A stretch of DNA of 64,000 nt, from positions 124,001-188,000 of the forward strand of contig NZ_CATMFB010000001.1 in NCBI RefSeq assembly GCF_950066645.1. Direction: 5' to 3'. The notes under the pieces are model-generated. The model was not told the origin of the DNA, did no database searches, and saw only the letters and a program-made list of their open reading frames with translations. The translations under genes were made by a program, and so were the position numbers. Shown here in pieces: positions 35,937 through 43,599 of the stretch. The stretch is from an uncultured Thalassolituus sp. Lineage in GTDB: Bacteria > Pseudomonadota > Gammaproteobacteria > Pseudomonadales > Oceanobacteraceae. Each line of letters starts with the position of its first letter. Within the stretch, counting starts at the first letter, position 1.

Positions 35937-37319
35937 ATGCACAACACAATCAGAACGACTCTCGCAGCACTTTCTTCCGCCATCCTGCTGGCAGGATGCA
36001 GTGCGGATTCATCAGAATCCTCATCGTCAGAAGCCGAAGCGCGCACTGTTCAGGGGACAGTGGATGGTTTCGGCAGTGTTATTGTTAATGGCGTCCATTA
36101 CGTCAGCTCAGGCGCAGAATTTAATATCGATGATCGCGCGGGCGTAGAAAGTGACCTGCGTGTGGGTCAGGTAGTGACTATTACCGGCTCTGACGATGGT
36201 GCAGAAGGTACTGCCACCCGCATTGTGTACGATGTGGGTGTGGAAGGTCCGGCAAGTTCTGTAGATGTCGCGGCAGGAACCTTCGTGGTTTTGGGTCAGG
36301 CCATAATTACCGATGCCATGACGGTGTTTGAAGGTGTGACACTTGAAACCATGATGGATGGACAGGGCATTGAGGTCAGCGGCTATGTCGACAGTAACGG
36401 TCAGCTACATGCAACTTATGTGGCGGCGGATGATAGCGGCGAAGCAGAAGTGCGTGGTCGTATCATGGCATTGGATGAAGGGGCGATGACGTTTGAAATC
36501 CGTGGGCAACTGGTCAGTTATGCCACGGTTGAAACGCTGGAGCTGGATGATGGTGCACTGACCAATGGCTTGCTGGTGGAAGTGGAAGGCGCTATGGATA
36601 GCGGCGTACTGGTGGCTTCTAAGATTGAGCAGGAAGACGGCCATGACTTCAGCAGCCATGACGGACTGGTAAAACTCTATGGTTATGTCACTGAAGTGAC
36701 GGATACCACGATTACGATTGGTGAGAACGAAATTCTGATTACTGCCTCAACTGAGATTGAGCACGGTGGTACTGTCGATCTGACGCTCAATGCATTCGTT
36801 AAGGTTGAAGCAACCGTTAATGAAGATGGCGTACTGGTGGCAACAGAAATTGAGTTTGAAGCGCAGGTGAAAGTCGAGCTTGAAGGCCCGGTGACCGCCG
36901 TATCTGAGAACAGCGTGACCGTGATGGGAGTGACCGCGCTGGTGGATACCCGTACCCGGATTCGTGATGAGCGCGATGACATCAACTACTTCAGTCTGGC
37001 GAATCTGAGTGCCGGTGATTACGTTGAATTGCGCCTGGCGGAACAGGCTGACGGCAGTTTCCGTGCGCTTCGTCTTGAACGCGATGATGCTGAGGCACGT
37101 ATTAAGATTACAGCGCCTGTCAGCAGTGTTGATACCGCCGCTTCCAGCATCACTATGCTGGGTATTACGGTGGACATGTCGGCGATAGTATCAATCAACC
37201 TGTCTACACTAGTGACAGGGGGTTACCTGGAAGTCAAAGGAACCTTCAATGGTAGTGTTGTGACCGCTATCGAGGTTGAAGACGATGATCGGTATGAAGA
37301 TCATGATGATGAACACTAA
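35937..37319 (+). CDS. DUF5666-repeat lipoprotein
   Basis: A 460-residue predicted lipoprotein. The signal MHNTIRTTLAALSSAILLAGC gives lipid attachment at Cys 21; GAGGTGAT precedes the ATG at 35937. The mature part is acidic and made of about five repeating beta modules of 60-80 residues, recognisable by V-x-G-x-V, L-x-x-G-x-x-V-E-V-x-G and ATEIE-like segments (for example VEVEGAMDSGVLVASKIE). This is the pattern of DUF5666 proteins. The C terminus ends in an Asp/His tail (DDDRYEDHDDEH) that could bind metal. It lies between the coiled-coil subtilase and the barrel protein, suggesting one operon. Confidence 0.8.
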   Translation: MHNTIRTTLAALSSAILLAGCSADSSESSSSEAEARTVQGTVDGFGSVIVNGVHYVSSGAEFNIDDRAGVESDLRVGQVVTITGSDDGAEGTATRIVYDVGVEGPASSVDVAAGTFVVLGQAIITDAMTVFEGVTLETMMDGQGIEVSGYVDSNGQLHATYVAADDSGEAEVRGRIMALDEGAMTFEIRGQLVSYATVETLELDDGALTNGLLVEVEGAMDSGVLVASKIEQEDGHDFSSHDGLVKLYGYVTEVTDTTITIGENEILITASTEIEHGGTVDLTLNAFVKVEATVNEDGVLVATEIEFEAQVKVELEGPVTAVSENSVTVMGVTALVDTRTRIRDERDDINYFSLANLSAGDYVELRLAEQADGSFRALRLERDDAEARIKITAPVSSVDTAASSITMLGITVDMSAIVSINLSTLVTGGYLEVKGTFNGSVVTAIEVEDDDRYEDHDDEH

Positions 37320-37349
37320 GATGATTGATCAGAACTGGGAGATACTCTG

Positions 37350-38237
37350 TTGAAGAGAACCCTGTCAGTGCTCAAGGCTGCCGCGTTTGCGGCGGCCTTT
37401 TCTGCTTCTGCGGCCGCCGCGGAATTTCAGGCGGGGGTGTCCCTGTTGGCGGAGTATGACAGCAATGTCTTACCCGACCCAGATTCCGAAACAGATTCTG
37501 TCGCCGCCTGGGGAGCGCGCCAGTCTGCCTATTTCGGACTAGAGGGTCACTGGCCACAGCGTGTCGAATGGCAGGGGCGATACGACGTCAGCCAGTCCGT
37601 TTGGCAGGATGTTGAGGGATTTAACAGCCTGATGCAGAGTGGTTATCTGCGTGTCAGCAGAGATGCTGCATTCAGTCCGGAGCTGGCCATACTGGCGGCA
37701 GATGTCAGCGTCGATAATGTCGATTTTATGCAGTTGATGCGGATAACACCGGCGCTCAGTACCTTGGTCGGATCGACATGGTATTTTCGTGGGCAGCTTG
37801 ATCTTAGCCAGAAAACATTCGTGGACTACCCCGAGCGCGATGCTCAGCAGGTATATGGGCGTGTTCTCGCCTACTGGCTGTTCGATAAAACCCGTCGTTA
37901 TCTCAGTATGCAACTGGGGGCTAAGCGGGAAGAGGCAGAGCAGGACCTTTATAGCTACTGGGGTTCGGTCGCCGGGCTTAAGTGGCGGCAAAAAATGAAG
38001 TCGCTGCAGTGGACGCTGGTGCTGAAGAGCGAGCAGCGGGACTATGACGAAATTCGCAGTAGTCTCGGAGAGCCGCGACAGGACAGACGTGTGCGTATAA
38101 GTAGCGGTCTCGAATGGACGCTGGGAGCTGGGTTCTCCGTTGCCGCTGAAATCGGCTATGATCATTATCAATCCAACCTCGACGTCGCAGACTATGCGCA
38201 GAATCGGGCCGAGATTGGACTGAGTTGGGATTACTGA
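37350..38237 (+). CDS. Predicted outer-membrane beta-barrel protein
   Basis: A 295-residue exported protein read from TTG, with GGGAG about 9 bp upstream. The signal peptide (MKRTLSVLKAAAFAAAFSASAAAA) is followed by alternating hydrophobic/polar strands ending in an aromatic C-terminal residue (AQNRAEIGLSWDY), typical of BAM-inserted barrels. QAGVSLLAEYDSNVLPDPDSE at the mature N terminus resembles the opening of other TIGR03016/SLAM-type barrels, but I cannot name the family. It is the last gene of the subtilase/DUF5666 cluster; its stop is one base from the converging MFS stop. Confidence 0.72.
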   Translation: MKRTLSVLKAAAFAAAFSASAAAAEFQAGVSLLAEYDSNVLPDPDSETDSVAAWGARQSAYFGLEGHWPQRVEWQGRYDVSQSVWQDVEGFNSLMQSGYLRVSRDAAFSPELAILAADVSVDNVDFMQLMRITPALSTLVGSTWYFRGQLDLSQKTFVDYPERDAQQVYGRVLAYWLFDKTRRYLSMQLGAKREEAEQDLYSYWGSVAGLKWRQKMKSLQWTLVLKSEQRDYDEIRSSLGEPRQDRRVRISSGLEWTLGAGFSVAAEIGYDHYQSNLDVADYAQNRAEIGLSWDY

Positions 38238-38238
38238 C

Positions 38239-39549
38239 TTACCTCGGCCACTTCGAATGCAACGCATCGAGCACATGGGGATGACTGTGCTGATCGCCAT
38301 GACCATAGTGTTTCAGGTGCTCGTGGTCATCAGCCAGATCATCATGCCGATGGGACTTGGGCGCTTCGTCACTGGCTGGCCAGAGTATCGACGTGAGTAT
38401 GACGCCGGTTGTGGATACAACGGCGAGCACAATAAACGCACTGTACGCATCCATCGCCGTCATTAACCAACCTGCTACCGGGTAGGCCAGCATCCATCCT
38501 GCATGAGACAGCGAAAAGTGCGCAGCGAATAAGGCTGGGCGTTCACTCGCGGTAGCTGAGCGCACAAGAATTTTGCTGGTTGGGGTCTGTACCAGAGAAT
38601 ATCCCGCGCCCATCACCAGCCATATCAGCAGAAGCGCGTAATAGCCTTGGGCAAACATGGCACCAGTGATTTGCCCCACGATAAGAACGACCAATCCGCT
38701 GAGCATGACCCGGCGCTCACTGAAGTGCTCAAGTATTTGAGGCAGACGTAACGCAACCAGCATAGAGCCAAAACCGAAGGCGGCCAGAGCGATGGCAGTG
38801 TCCTGCCCGGTGAGTCCAAACTGGCCCTGAACCAAGACGACGGTATTCACAAATACCATGGCCCCGCCGAAGGCCGTGGCAATGTTCAGAACCAGTAGCC
38901 CTCGCAGTCTGGGCGTACCAAAATAGATACGCGTGCCTCGTGTCAGGCGCTCGGTCCAGGTGCTGGTCTGAGTTTGCTTAAGGGCGGGTAGACTGACGGA
39001 CAGCACCAGAATTCCTGAGGCAATAAACCCGAGAACCGTGCCGAAAAACAACCCGTGCCATGATGTGACCAACAACAAGGCGGCCGCCAGCATGGGGCTG
39101 ATCAGACTTTCCATATCGTAAGCGAGACGGGACAGCGACAGAGCCTTGGTGTATTCGCGCTCATCAGTAAGCACATCAGGAATCGTCGCCTGAAACAGTG
39201 GAGTGAAACCGGCAGAGCTGCTTTGCAGAATGAAAATGACAATATAGATGTGCCAGACTTCACTGAGAAATGGCAAAGACAACGCCGTCAGCGCACGTAT
39301 TATATCGAGAGAAACCAACACCGGGCGTCGCGCCACTCCATGAAATGCCGCCGCTAATACCGGTGAAACGAACACATAGGCCAGCATTTTTATCGTCAGA
39401 GCTGTGGCCAGCACTGCCCCGGCATTGTCACCGGCTAGTTCAAACGCCATCAGACTCAGGGCGACGGTCGCCAACCCGGTACCCAGCAGAGAAATTACCT
39501 GAGCAGCGAACAGATGCCGATAGACTCGATGGTGTAATACTTCCAGCAT
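38239..39549 (-). CDS. MFS transporter with His-rich C-terminal tail
   Basis: A 436-residue major facilitator with twelve predicted helices, of the enterobactin-exporter-like (MFS_3) type. It contains a helix 4-5 region with FTPLFQATIPDVLTDEREYTKALSLSR (quoted in part), common in EntS-like proteins. The C terminus (about 405-430) is unusual: SHRHDDLADDHEHLKHYGHGDQHSHPH, 11 His, likely metal-binding. The start at 39549 has GAGAGG 6 bp upstream. It is divergent from the blaI-like gene, which starts 95 bp away beyond a perfect dyad, so the two may be co-regulated. A metal or metal-chelate substrate is inferred. Confidence 0.83.
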   Translation of the reverse strand: MLEVLHHRVYRHLFAAQVISLLGTGLATVALSLMAFELAGDNAGAVLATALTIKMLAYVFVSPVLAAAFHGVARRPVLVSLDIIRALTALSLPFLSEVWHIYIVIFILQSSSAGFTPLFQATIPDVLTDEREYTKALSLSRLAYDMESLISPMLAAALLLVTSWHGLFFGTVLGFIASGILVLSVSLPALKQTQTSTWTERLTRGTRIYFGTPRLRGLLVLNIATAFGGAMVFVNTVVLVQGQFGLTGQDTAIALAAFGFGSMLVALRLPQILEHFSERRVMLSGLVVLIVGQITGAMFAQGYYALLLIWLVMGAGYSLVQTPTSKILVRSATASERPALFAAHFSLSHAGWMLAYPVAGWLMTAMDAYSAFIVLAVVSTTGVILTSILWPASDEAPKSHRHDDLADDHEHLKHYGHGDQHSHPHVLDALHSKWPR

Positions 39550-39577
39550 AGGATCCTCTCGATGCAGCAAACTGACG

Positions 39578-39602
39578 AAAAACCGATTGATGATCGGTTT
39601 TT
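39578..39602. promoter_or_regulatory. Perfect inverted repeat between MFS and blaI-like genes, probable operator
   Basis: The arms AAAAACCGAT (39578-39587) and ATCGGTTTTT (39593-39602) are perfect reverse complements around TGATG. A second short dyad ACTG-TGG-CAGT follows at 39603-39613. Their position between the divergent starts suits binding by the BlaI-type repressor encoded next. Confidence 0.6.
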
Positions 39603-39643
39603 ACTGTGGCAGTGTATTCCTCAGTTTCAATATTGGAAAGTCT

Positions 39644-40033
39644 ATGATTCTCGGCGAGCTTGAAAAACAGGTACTGAACCAGCTCTGGTCGGTTGGCGAA
39701 GCGGATGCCAAGCAGATTCATGCCATTGTAGGTGATGAGCGCGGCTGCTCACTGAATACCATCCAGAGTACGCTCGACCGCCTCTATAAAAAGCAGCTGC
39801 TTTCCCGCGAAAAACAGGGACATGCCTTTATTTACCGGGCGCGGGTCGATCGTGAAGATCTGATTGCCCGCCTGATCCGTGATATCACCAGTGATTTTGT
39901 CAGTAACTGTAGCGACTCGCTGATGGCGGCGTTTGTGTCTCTGTCTGCTGATCTTGGCGACAGTGAACTGGATCGTCTTGAGACCATGATCCGCGAACAT
40001 CGCAGCAAAGAGCAGGATACCGATCAGTCATGA
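39644..40033 (+). CDS. BlaI/MecI/CopY family repressor
   Basis: A 129-residue winged-helix repressor. The MILGELEKQVLNQLWSVGEADAKQI start, the recognition region CSLNTIQSTLDRLYKKQLLSREKQGHAFIYRA and the C-terminal dimerisation helices match BlaI (all quoted in part). In that family a partner protease leads to repressor cleavage. The gene starts at 39644 with GGAAAG upstream and overlaps the M56 peptidase gene by 4 bp. No beta-lactamase or penicillin-binding gene is near; the downstream genes are metal efflux, so it probably regulates metal resistance. Confidence 0.9.
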   Translation: MILGELEKQVLNQLWSVGEADAKQIHAIVGDERGCSLNTIQSTLDRLYKKQLLSREKQGHAFIYRARVDREDLIARLIRDITSDFVSNCSDSLMAAFVSLSADLGDSELDRLETMIREHRSKEQDTDQS

Positions 40034-40989
40034 TCTACGGCGACTGGGCATACGGGCTGAACCTACTCAGTATGACGGCCATGCTGGTGGCGGTGACCCT
40101 GGTTATTCAGGCGGTTGCAGTAAGACCCTTTCTGGACTTGTGTCAGAGGCTGGCCCCGGTACAGCAGAAATGGCTGATTCTTAGCTGGGCCGCTTTACCT
40201 TTTGCGCTGATGTTTATGACATTTATGCAGGGACTGTCATCGCAACCTACCCATCACGATACGCTTTCAGGCCCATTGGGGTTAATTCACTGGCACCATG
40301 CAGATCTGTTTATGGTTGGCGGCTGGCACAGCTGGCTGTTGCTGACTATTTCTCTTTGGTTCGCTCTGCGATTGACTGTCTTCGCTTCACGTCAGTGGCA
40401 GCGTAACCAACGCATTGCCTCACTGGATAAACAGACAGATGCGGCTGAGCGATTTTCTTTGCTGCCTACCCGTGATGTAATTGCCATGACAGTTGGGTAT
40501 CTAACCCCTCGAATTTATCTTTCTCAAGGGTTGCTGAAACAGGCAACAAAAGACCAGTTGGATATTGTTCTAGCGCATGAAAATGCTCACCTGAAGCACA
40601 GAGATAATCTGTCTCGATGGCTCCTAGAGCTACTTACCTGTGTATTGCCAAGCACAGTATGCAAGCCTTTATTACAACGGTTTATTCTGGTGACAGAACA
40701 GATAGCAGATAAACGCGCAGCAGCTATGTCTGATGCGCGTGACGTGGCCGATACGCTTGTAGCTATTGCCCGCATACAGTTACAGACACAGCGTACGATG
40801 TCGGCTCAAGCTCACTTGATTTCAACAGATCAGCTCAGTGATCGTGTGCAGGAGTTACTGGTTCCGTCAACGCCAGCCTATCTGCGCCAGTGGGCTTTGC
40901 TGTCTGTTCTGCTGACGTTAGCGGCAGGCATGCTGATGGCTGTCGATGGCCTGCACCATCTGTTCGATATTTTTCTGATTCATTCTTAA
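40030..40989 (+). CDS. M56 family membrane metallopeptidase (BlaR1-like, no penicillin-sensor domain)
   Basis: A 319-residue membrane protease. The zinc site is intact: His 183, Glu 184, His 187 (LAHENAHLKHRD) and Glu 223 in EQIADKRA. Hydrophobic segments lie near 10-30, 48-66, 100-115 and the C terminus (LLSVLLTLAAGMLMAV). BlaR1 proteins add a large penicillin-binding sensor, which is absent. Instead the loop between the second and third helices is His-rich (THHD, IHWHHADLF and GWHSW within residues 72-102), a possible metal sensor. It likely transmits a periplasmic signal to the BlaI-type repressor encoded just upstream. Confidence 0.85.
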   Translation: MIYGDWAYGLNLLSMTAMLVAVTLVIQAVAVRPFLDLCQRLAPVQQKWLILSWAALPFALMFMTFMQGLSSQPTHHDTLSGPLGLIHWHHADLFMVGGWHSWLLLTISLWFALRLTVFASRQWQRNQRIASLDKQTDAAERFSLLPTRDVIAMTVGYLTPRIYLSQGLLKQATKDQLDIVLAHENAHLKHRDNLSRWLLELLTCVLPSTVCKPLLQRFILVTEQIADKRAAAMSDARDVADTLVAIARIQLQTQRTMSAQAHLISTDQLSDRVQELLVPSTPAYLRQWALLSVLLTLAAGMLMAVDGLHHLFDIFLIHS

Positions 40990-41016
40990 TTTTTATTTCT
41001 TACGAGGGGCTTGCCG

Positions 41017-42285
41017 ATGACGCATGCTGAACTAACAAGCAAAAAACCGATTGCCGGTCGGTTTCTTTCGGCGGCGGCGCTGGTATCGCTCCTGACTGTT
41101 GCTGGCCACACCAGTGCGCAGGAAACCGTCCGCATGCAGGACGCCATCGAGCGCACGTTAGAGAGCCATCCGGAGCTCGCCCTCTGGTCATACCGCCAGC
41201 AGGACATACAGGCGCTGTCCGATGCCGCCAGCCAGCGTCAGCCTGCGCAATTGTCGTTAAGTGTTGATGATGCGATTGGCACTGGTCAGTACGAAGGGGT
41301 CGGTGCCATGCAGACGACCCTCAGTGCGCGTTGGTTGCTCGAAGGTAAGCAGGTTCAGGCGCGGACAGATCATGCCAGCGCGCAGAAGCAGGTTTTGTCT
41401 GCGCGCCAGCGTCTGCAACTGGCAGAGACAACAGCAGAAACCGCAACGCTGTTTGTTGTTCTGCTTGCCGATCAGGAGCGCTTAACTCTTGCCCGTGAGG
41501 CTCTTGAAGATGAGCGCGAGCTGCTCCGCATAGTTGAGCGTCGTGTTGACGCCGGACGCGCCCCCGCCACCGATTTGGTGCTGGCGCGCACCCGACTGAC
41601 CGAGCGCGAATTGGCGCTGGAAGAGTACAGTCATCGCCTGCAGGCTGCCGCGCTACGGTTATCCGCCCAGTGGGGGGCGGTTAATGATCAGCTGGTAGCC
41701 TCTGGCAATATCCATCAGGCCCCGACGCTGGATCAGCAGGCGGTTCTTACGCAACTGAATGATGCGCCGGTGCTTGGCGTCACGCTCGCCGAAGCTGATC
41801 TGTTCACGGCCGAAGGGCGTTTGTCCCGTGCAGAGGCCGTTACTCCCTGGGCGGTCGCCGCTGGCGTGCGTCGCTTTGAAGTGGGTGGTGACTACGCATT
41901 GGTTGCCGAACTGAGCATTCCTCTCGGTGGTGGTGCCCGCAACGCGGCATTAAATCGTTCGCTGCAGGCCCGCGAGCAGCAGAGCGACGTATCTGCACAG
42001 GCGCGTCTGAAACAATTAGAGGTCGAGGTTCGTACGCTCCTGTTGGAGCTGGAGCACAGCCAGCATGTGATCGAGACCCTGAATCAGACCATTCTTCCGG
42101 CATTGGGCAGTGGCCGCGAACAGGCTCTGCAGGCCTATGAGCGTGGCCAGCTGGACTATCTGCAATGGGACAACGCCCGCCAGCAATGGCTGAGTGCGCG
42201 CGAGCGCCTGCTTGATGAAGCAGAAGCCCTGCAACTGCAGTGGATCGAATTACAGCGCCTGACCGGCCAGACCACCTATTTCTGA
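41017..42285 (+). CDS. TolC family outer-membrane component of metal efflux
   Basis: A 422-residue outer-membrane factor of the CzcC/CusC kind. The signal sequence (about residues 16-35, FLSAAALVSLLTVAGHTSAQ) precedes MQDAIERTLESHPELALW, the typical first helix, and the long coiled hairpins carry LTLAREALEDERELLRIVERRVDAGRAPATDLVLARTRL (quoted in part), the conserved first-repeat motif. The second repeat contains YERGQLDYLQWDNARQQWL. The ATG at 41017 has GAGGGG upstream. It is the first structural gene of the tripartite pump. Confidence 0.9.
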   Translation: MTHAELTSKKPIAGRFLSAAALVSLLTVAGHTSAQETVRMQDAIERTLESHPELALWSYRQQDIQALSDAASQRQPAQLSLSVDDAIGTGQYEGVGAMQTTLSARWLLEGKQVQARTDHASAQKQVLSARQRLQLAETTAETATLFVVLLADQERLTLAREALEDERELLRIVERRVDAGRAPATDLVLARTRLTERELALEEYSHRLQAAALRLSAQWGAVNDQLVASGNIHQAPTLDQQAVLTQLNDAPVLGVTLAEADLFTAEGRLSRAEAVTPWAVAAGVRRFEVGGDYALVAELSIPLGGGARNAALNRSLQAREQQSDVSAQARLKQLEVEVRTLLLELEHSQHVIETLNQTILPALGSGREQALQAYERGQLDYLQWDNARQQWLSARERLLDEAEALQLQWIELQRLTGQTTYF

Positions 42286-42295
42286 GGACATGATA

Positions 42296-43585
42296 ATGAA
42301 ACCCCTGACATTGATTCCTGACCTGGCTCTGGCAAAGTTGCCGCGGCTAACCATGCTGACGGCCCTGCCCCTGATGGCGGCACTGGCCCTGATGACCGGT
42401 TCTGTACTGCAAAGTCCTGTTGTTCATGCTCAGGCCGCCGCCGAGGCCGCTGAAGCTGAACCAGAGAAAGGGCCGCATCGTGGCCGTATGCTGCGTGACG
42501 GTGATTTCGCTTTAGAGCTGGCTATCTTCGAAACCGGCGTACCGCCTGAGTTCCGCGTCTGGACAACGCTCGCGGGCAATGCGATTGCTCCGCAGGACCT
42601 GCAACTGACGGTGCGTCTGATCCGCCTCGGCGATGGCACGGATACTATTAACTTCCGCGCTGAAGGTGATTATTTGCGTGGCGATATGGAAATCTACGAG
42701 CCGCACTCCTTTGTCGTGGATATTCAGGCTGAACACGCCGGTAAACAGTACCACTGGAGTTACGACAACTTCGAAGGCCGCACTCAGATCGCTGATCCGG
42801 TGGCCGAGGCCATGGGCATTGCCACCGAAACCGCAGGCCCCGCGACACTGCATATTCAGACTCCGGCATGGGGTACTTTGACCGCTGTTCCGGGCAGTGA
42901 ACGTAACATCAGTGCGCGGTTTGACGGTGAAATCCGTACTGTGCATGTGCGTGAAGGGCAGGCCGTACAGGCGGGCACCGAGTTGCTGACCATCGAAAGC
43001 AACGAAAGCTTGAAAACGTATGTCGTGCGCGCGCCGTCGGCGGGCACCGTCAGTCATGTGAACAGTGCCGCCGGTGAACAGACAGCAGGCCGGACGCTGC
43101 TGACCCTGCAGGACAACAGTTCGCTTCAGGCTGAGCTGGCGGTGTATCCAAAAGACTGGAGCGCAGTAAAACGCGGTGCGCCGGTGTCTATTCATGTGCC
43201 GGGTACAGATCTTGAAACAAGCACCACTCTGACTGCCGCCTACCCAGAAGTACAGGCTGATCAGTCGCGCCTTTGGCGTGCTACGGTCGACAATCGCAAC
43301 GGTCAGTTCGCACCGGGAATGCGCATCAATGCAAATATAGAAACCGAGACCCGTAACGTTGAGTTAGCGGTCAAGCGTTCGGGTCTACAGGCGTTCCGTG
43401 ACTTTACCGTGGTGTACGCCAAAGTCGGCGATCAGTACGAAGTCCGTATGCTGGAACTGGGTCAGGCCGCAGGCGAGTGGATTGAAGTGCTGGGTGGTCT
43501 GACTCTAGGCACCGAATACGTCACTGAAAACAGCTTCATTATCAAAGCCGACATTGAAAAGTCCGGCGCTTCACACGATCACTGA
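42296..43585 (+). CDS. RND efflux periplasmic adaptor (CzcB-like)
   Basis: A 429-residue membrane-fusion protein. After the signal region (to about 45) comes a KGPHRGRMLRDGDFALELAIFETGVPPEFRVW domain (quoted in part), which marks the CzcB subgroup with an added N-terminal domain. The lipoyl/barrel-sandwich part (about 190-260, FDGEIRTVHVREGQAVQAG) and beta-barrel follow, ending in a His-containing tail (GASHDH). The ATG at 42296 is used because GAGG lies 8 bp upstream; the 42290 ATG is too close. It links the RND pump to the TolC-type channel and may present metal. Confidence 0.91.
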   Translation: MKPLTLIPDLALAKLPRLTMLTALPLMAALALMTGSVLQSPVVHAQAAAEAAEAEPEKGPHRGRMLRDGDFALELAIFETGVPPEFRVWTTLAGNAIAPQDLQLTVRLIRLGDGTDTINFRAEGDYLRGDMEIYEPHSFVVDIQAEHAGKQYHWSYDNFEGRTQIADPVAEAMGIATETAGPATLHIQTPAWGTLTAVPGSERNISARFDGEIRTVHVREGQAVQAGTELLTIESNESLKTYVVRAPSAGTVSHVNSAAGEQTAGRTLLTLQDNSSLQAELAVYPKDWSAVKRGAPVSIHVPGTDLETSTTLTAAYPEVQADQSRLWRATVDNRNGQFAPGMRINANIETETRNVELAVKRSGLQAFRDFTVVYAKVGDQYEVRMLELGQAAGEWIEVLGGLTLGTEYVTENSFIIKADIEKSGASHDH

Positions 43586-43599
43586 GACGGGACTCCGCC

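Noticed and set aside
40030-40989. Beta-lactam resistance by the BlaI/BlaR1-like pair
   Set aside because: No penicillin-binding sensor domain and no beta-lactamase gene nearby; the downstream genes are metal efflux.
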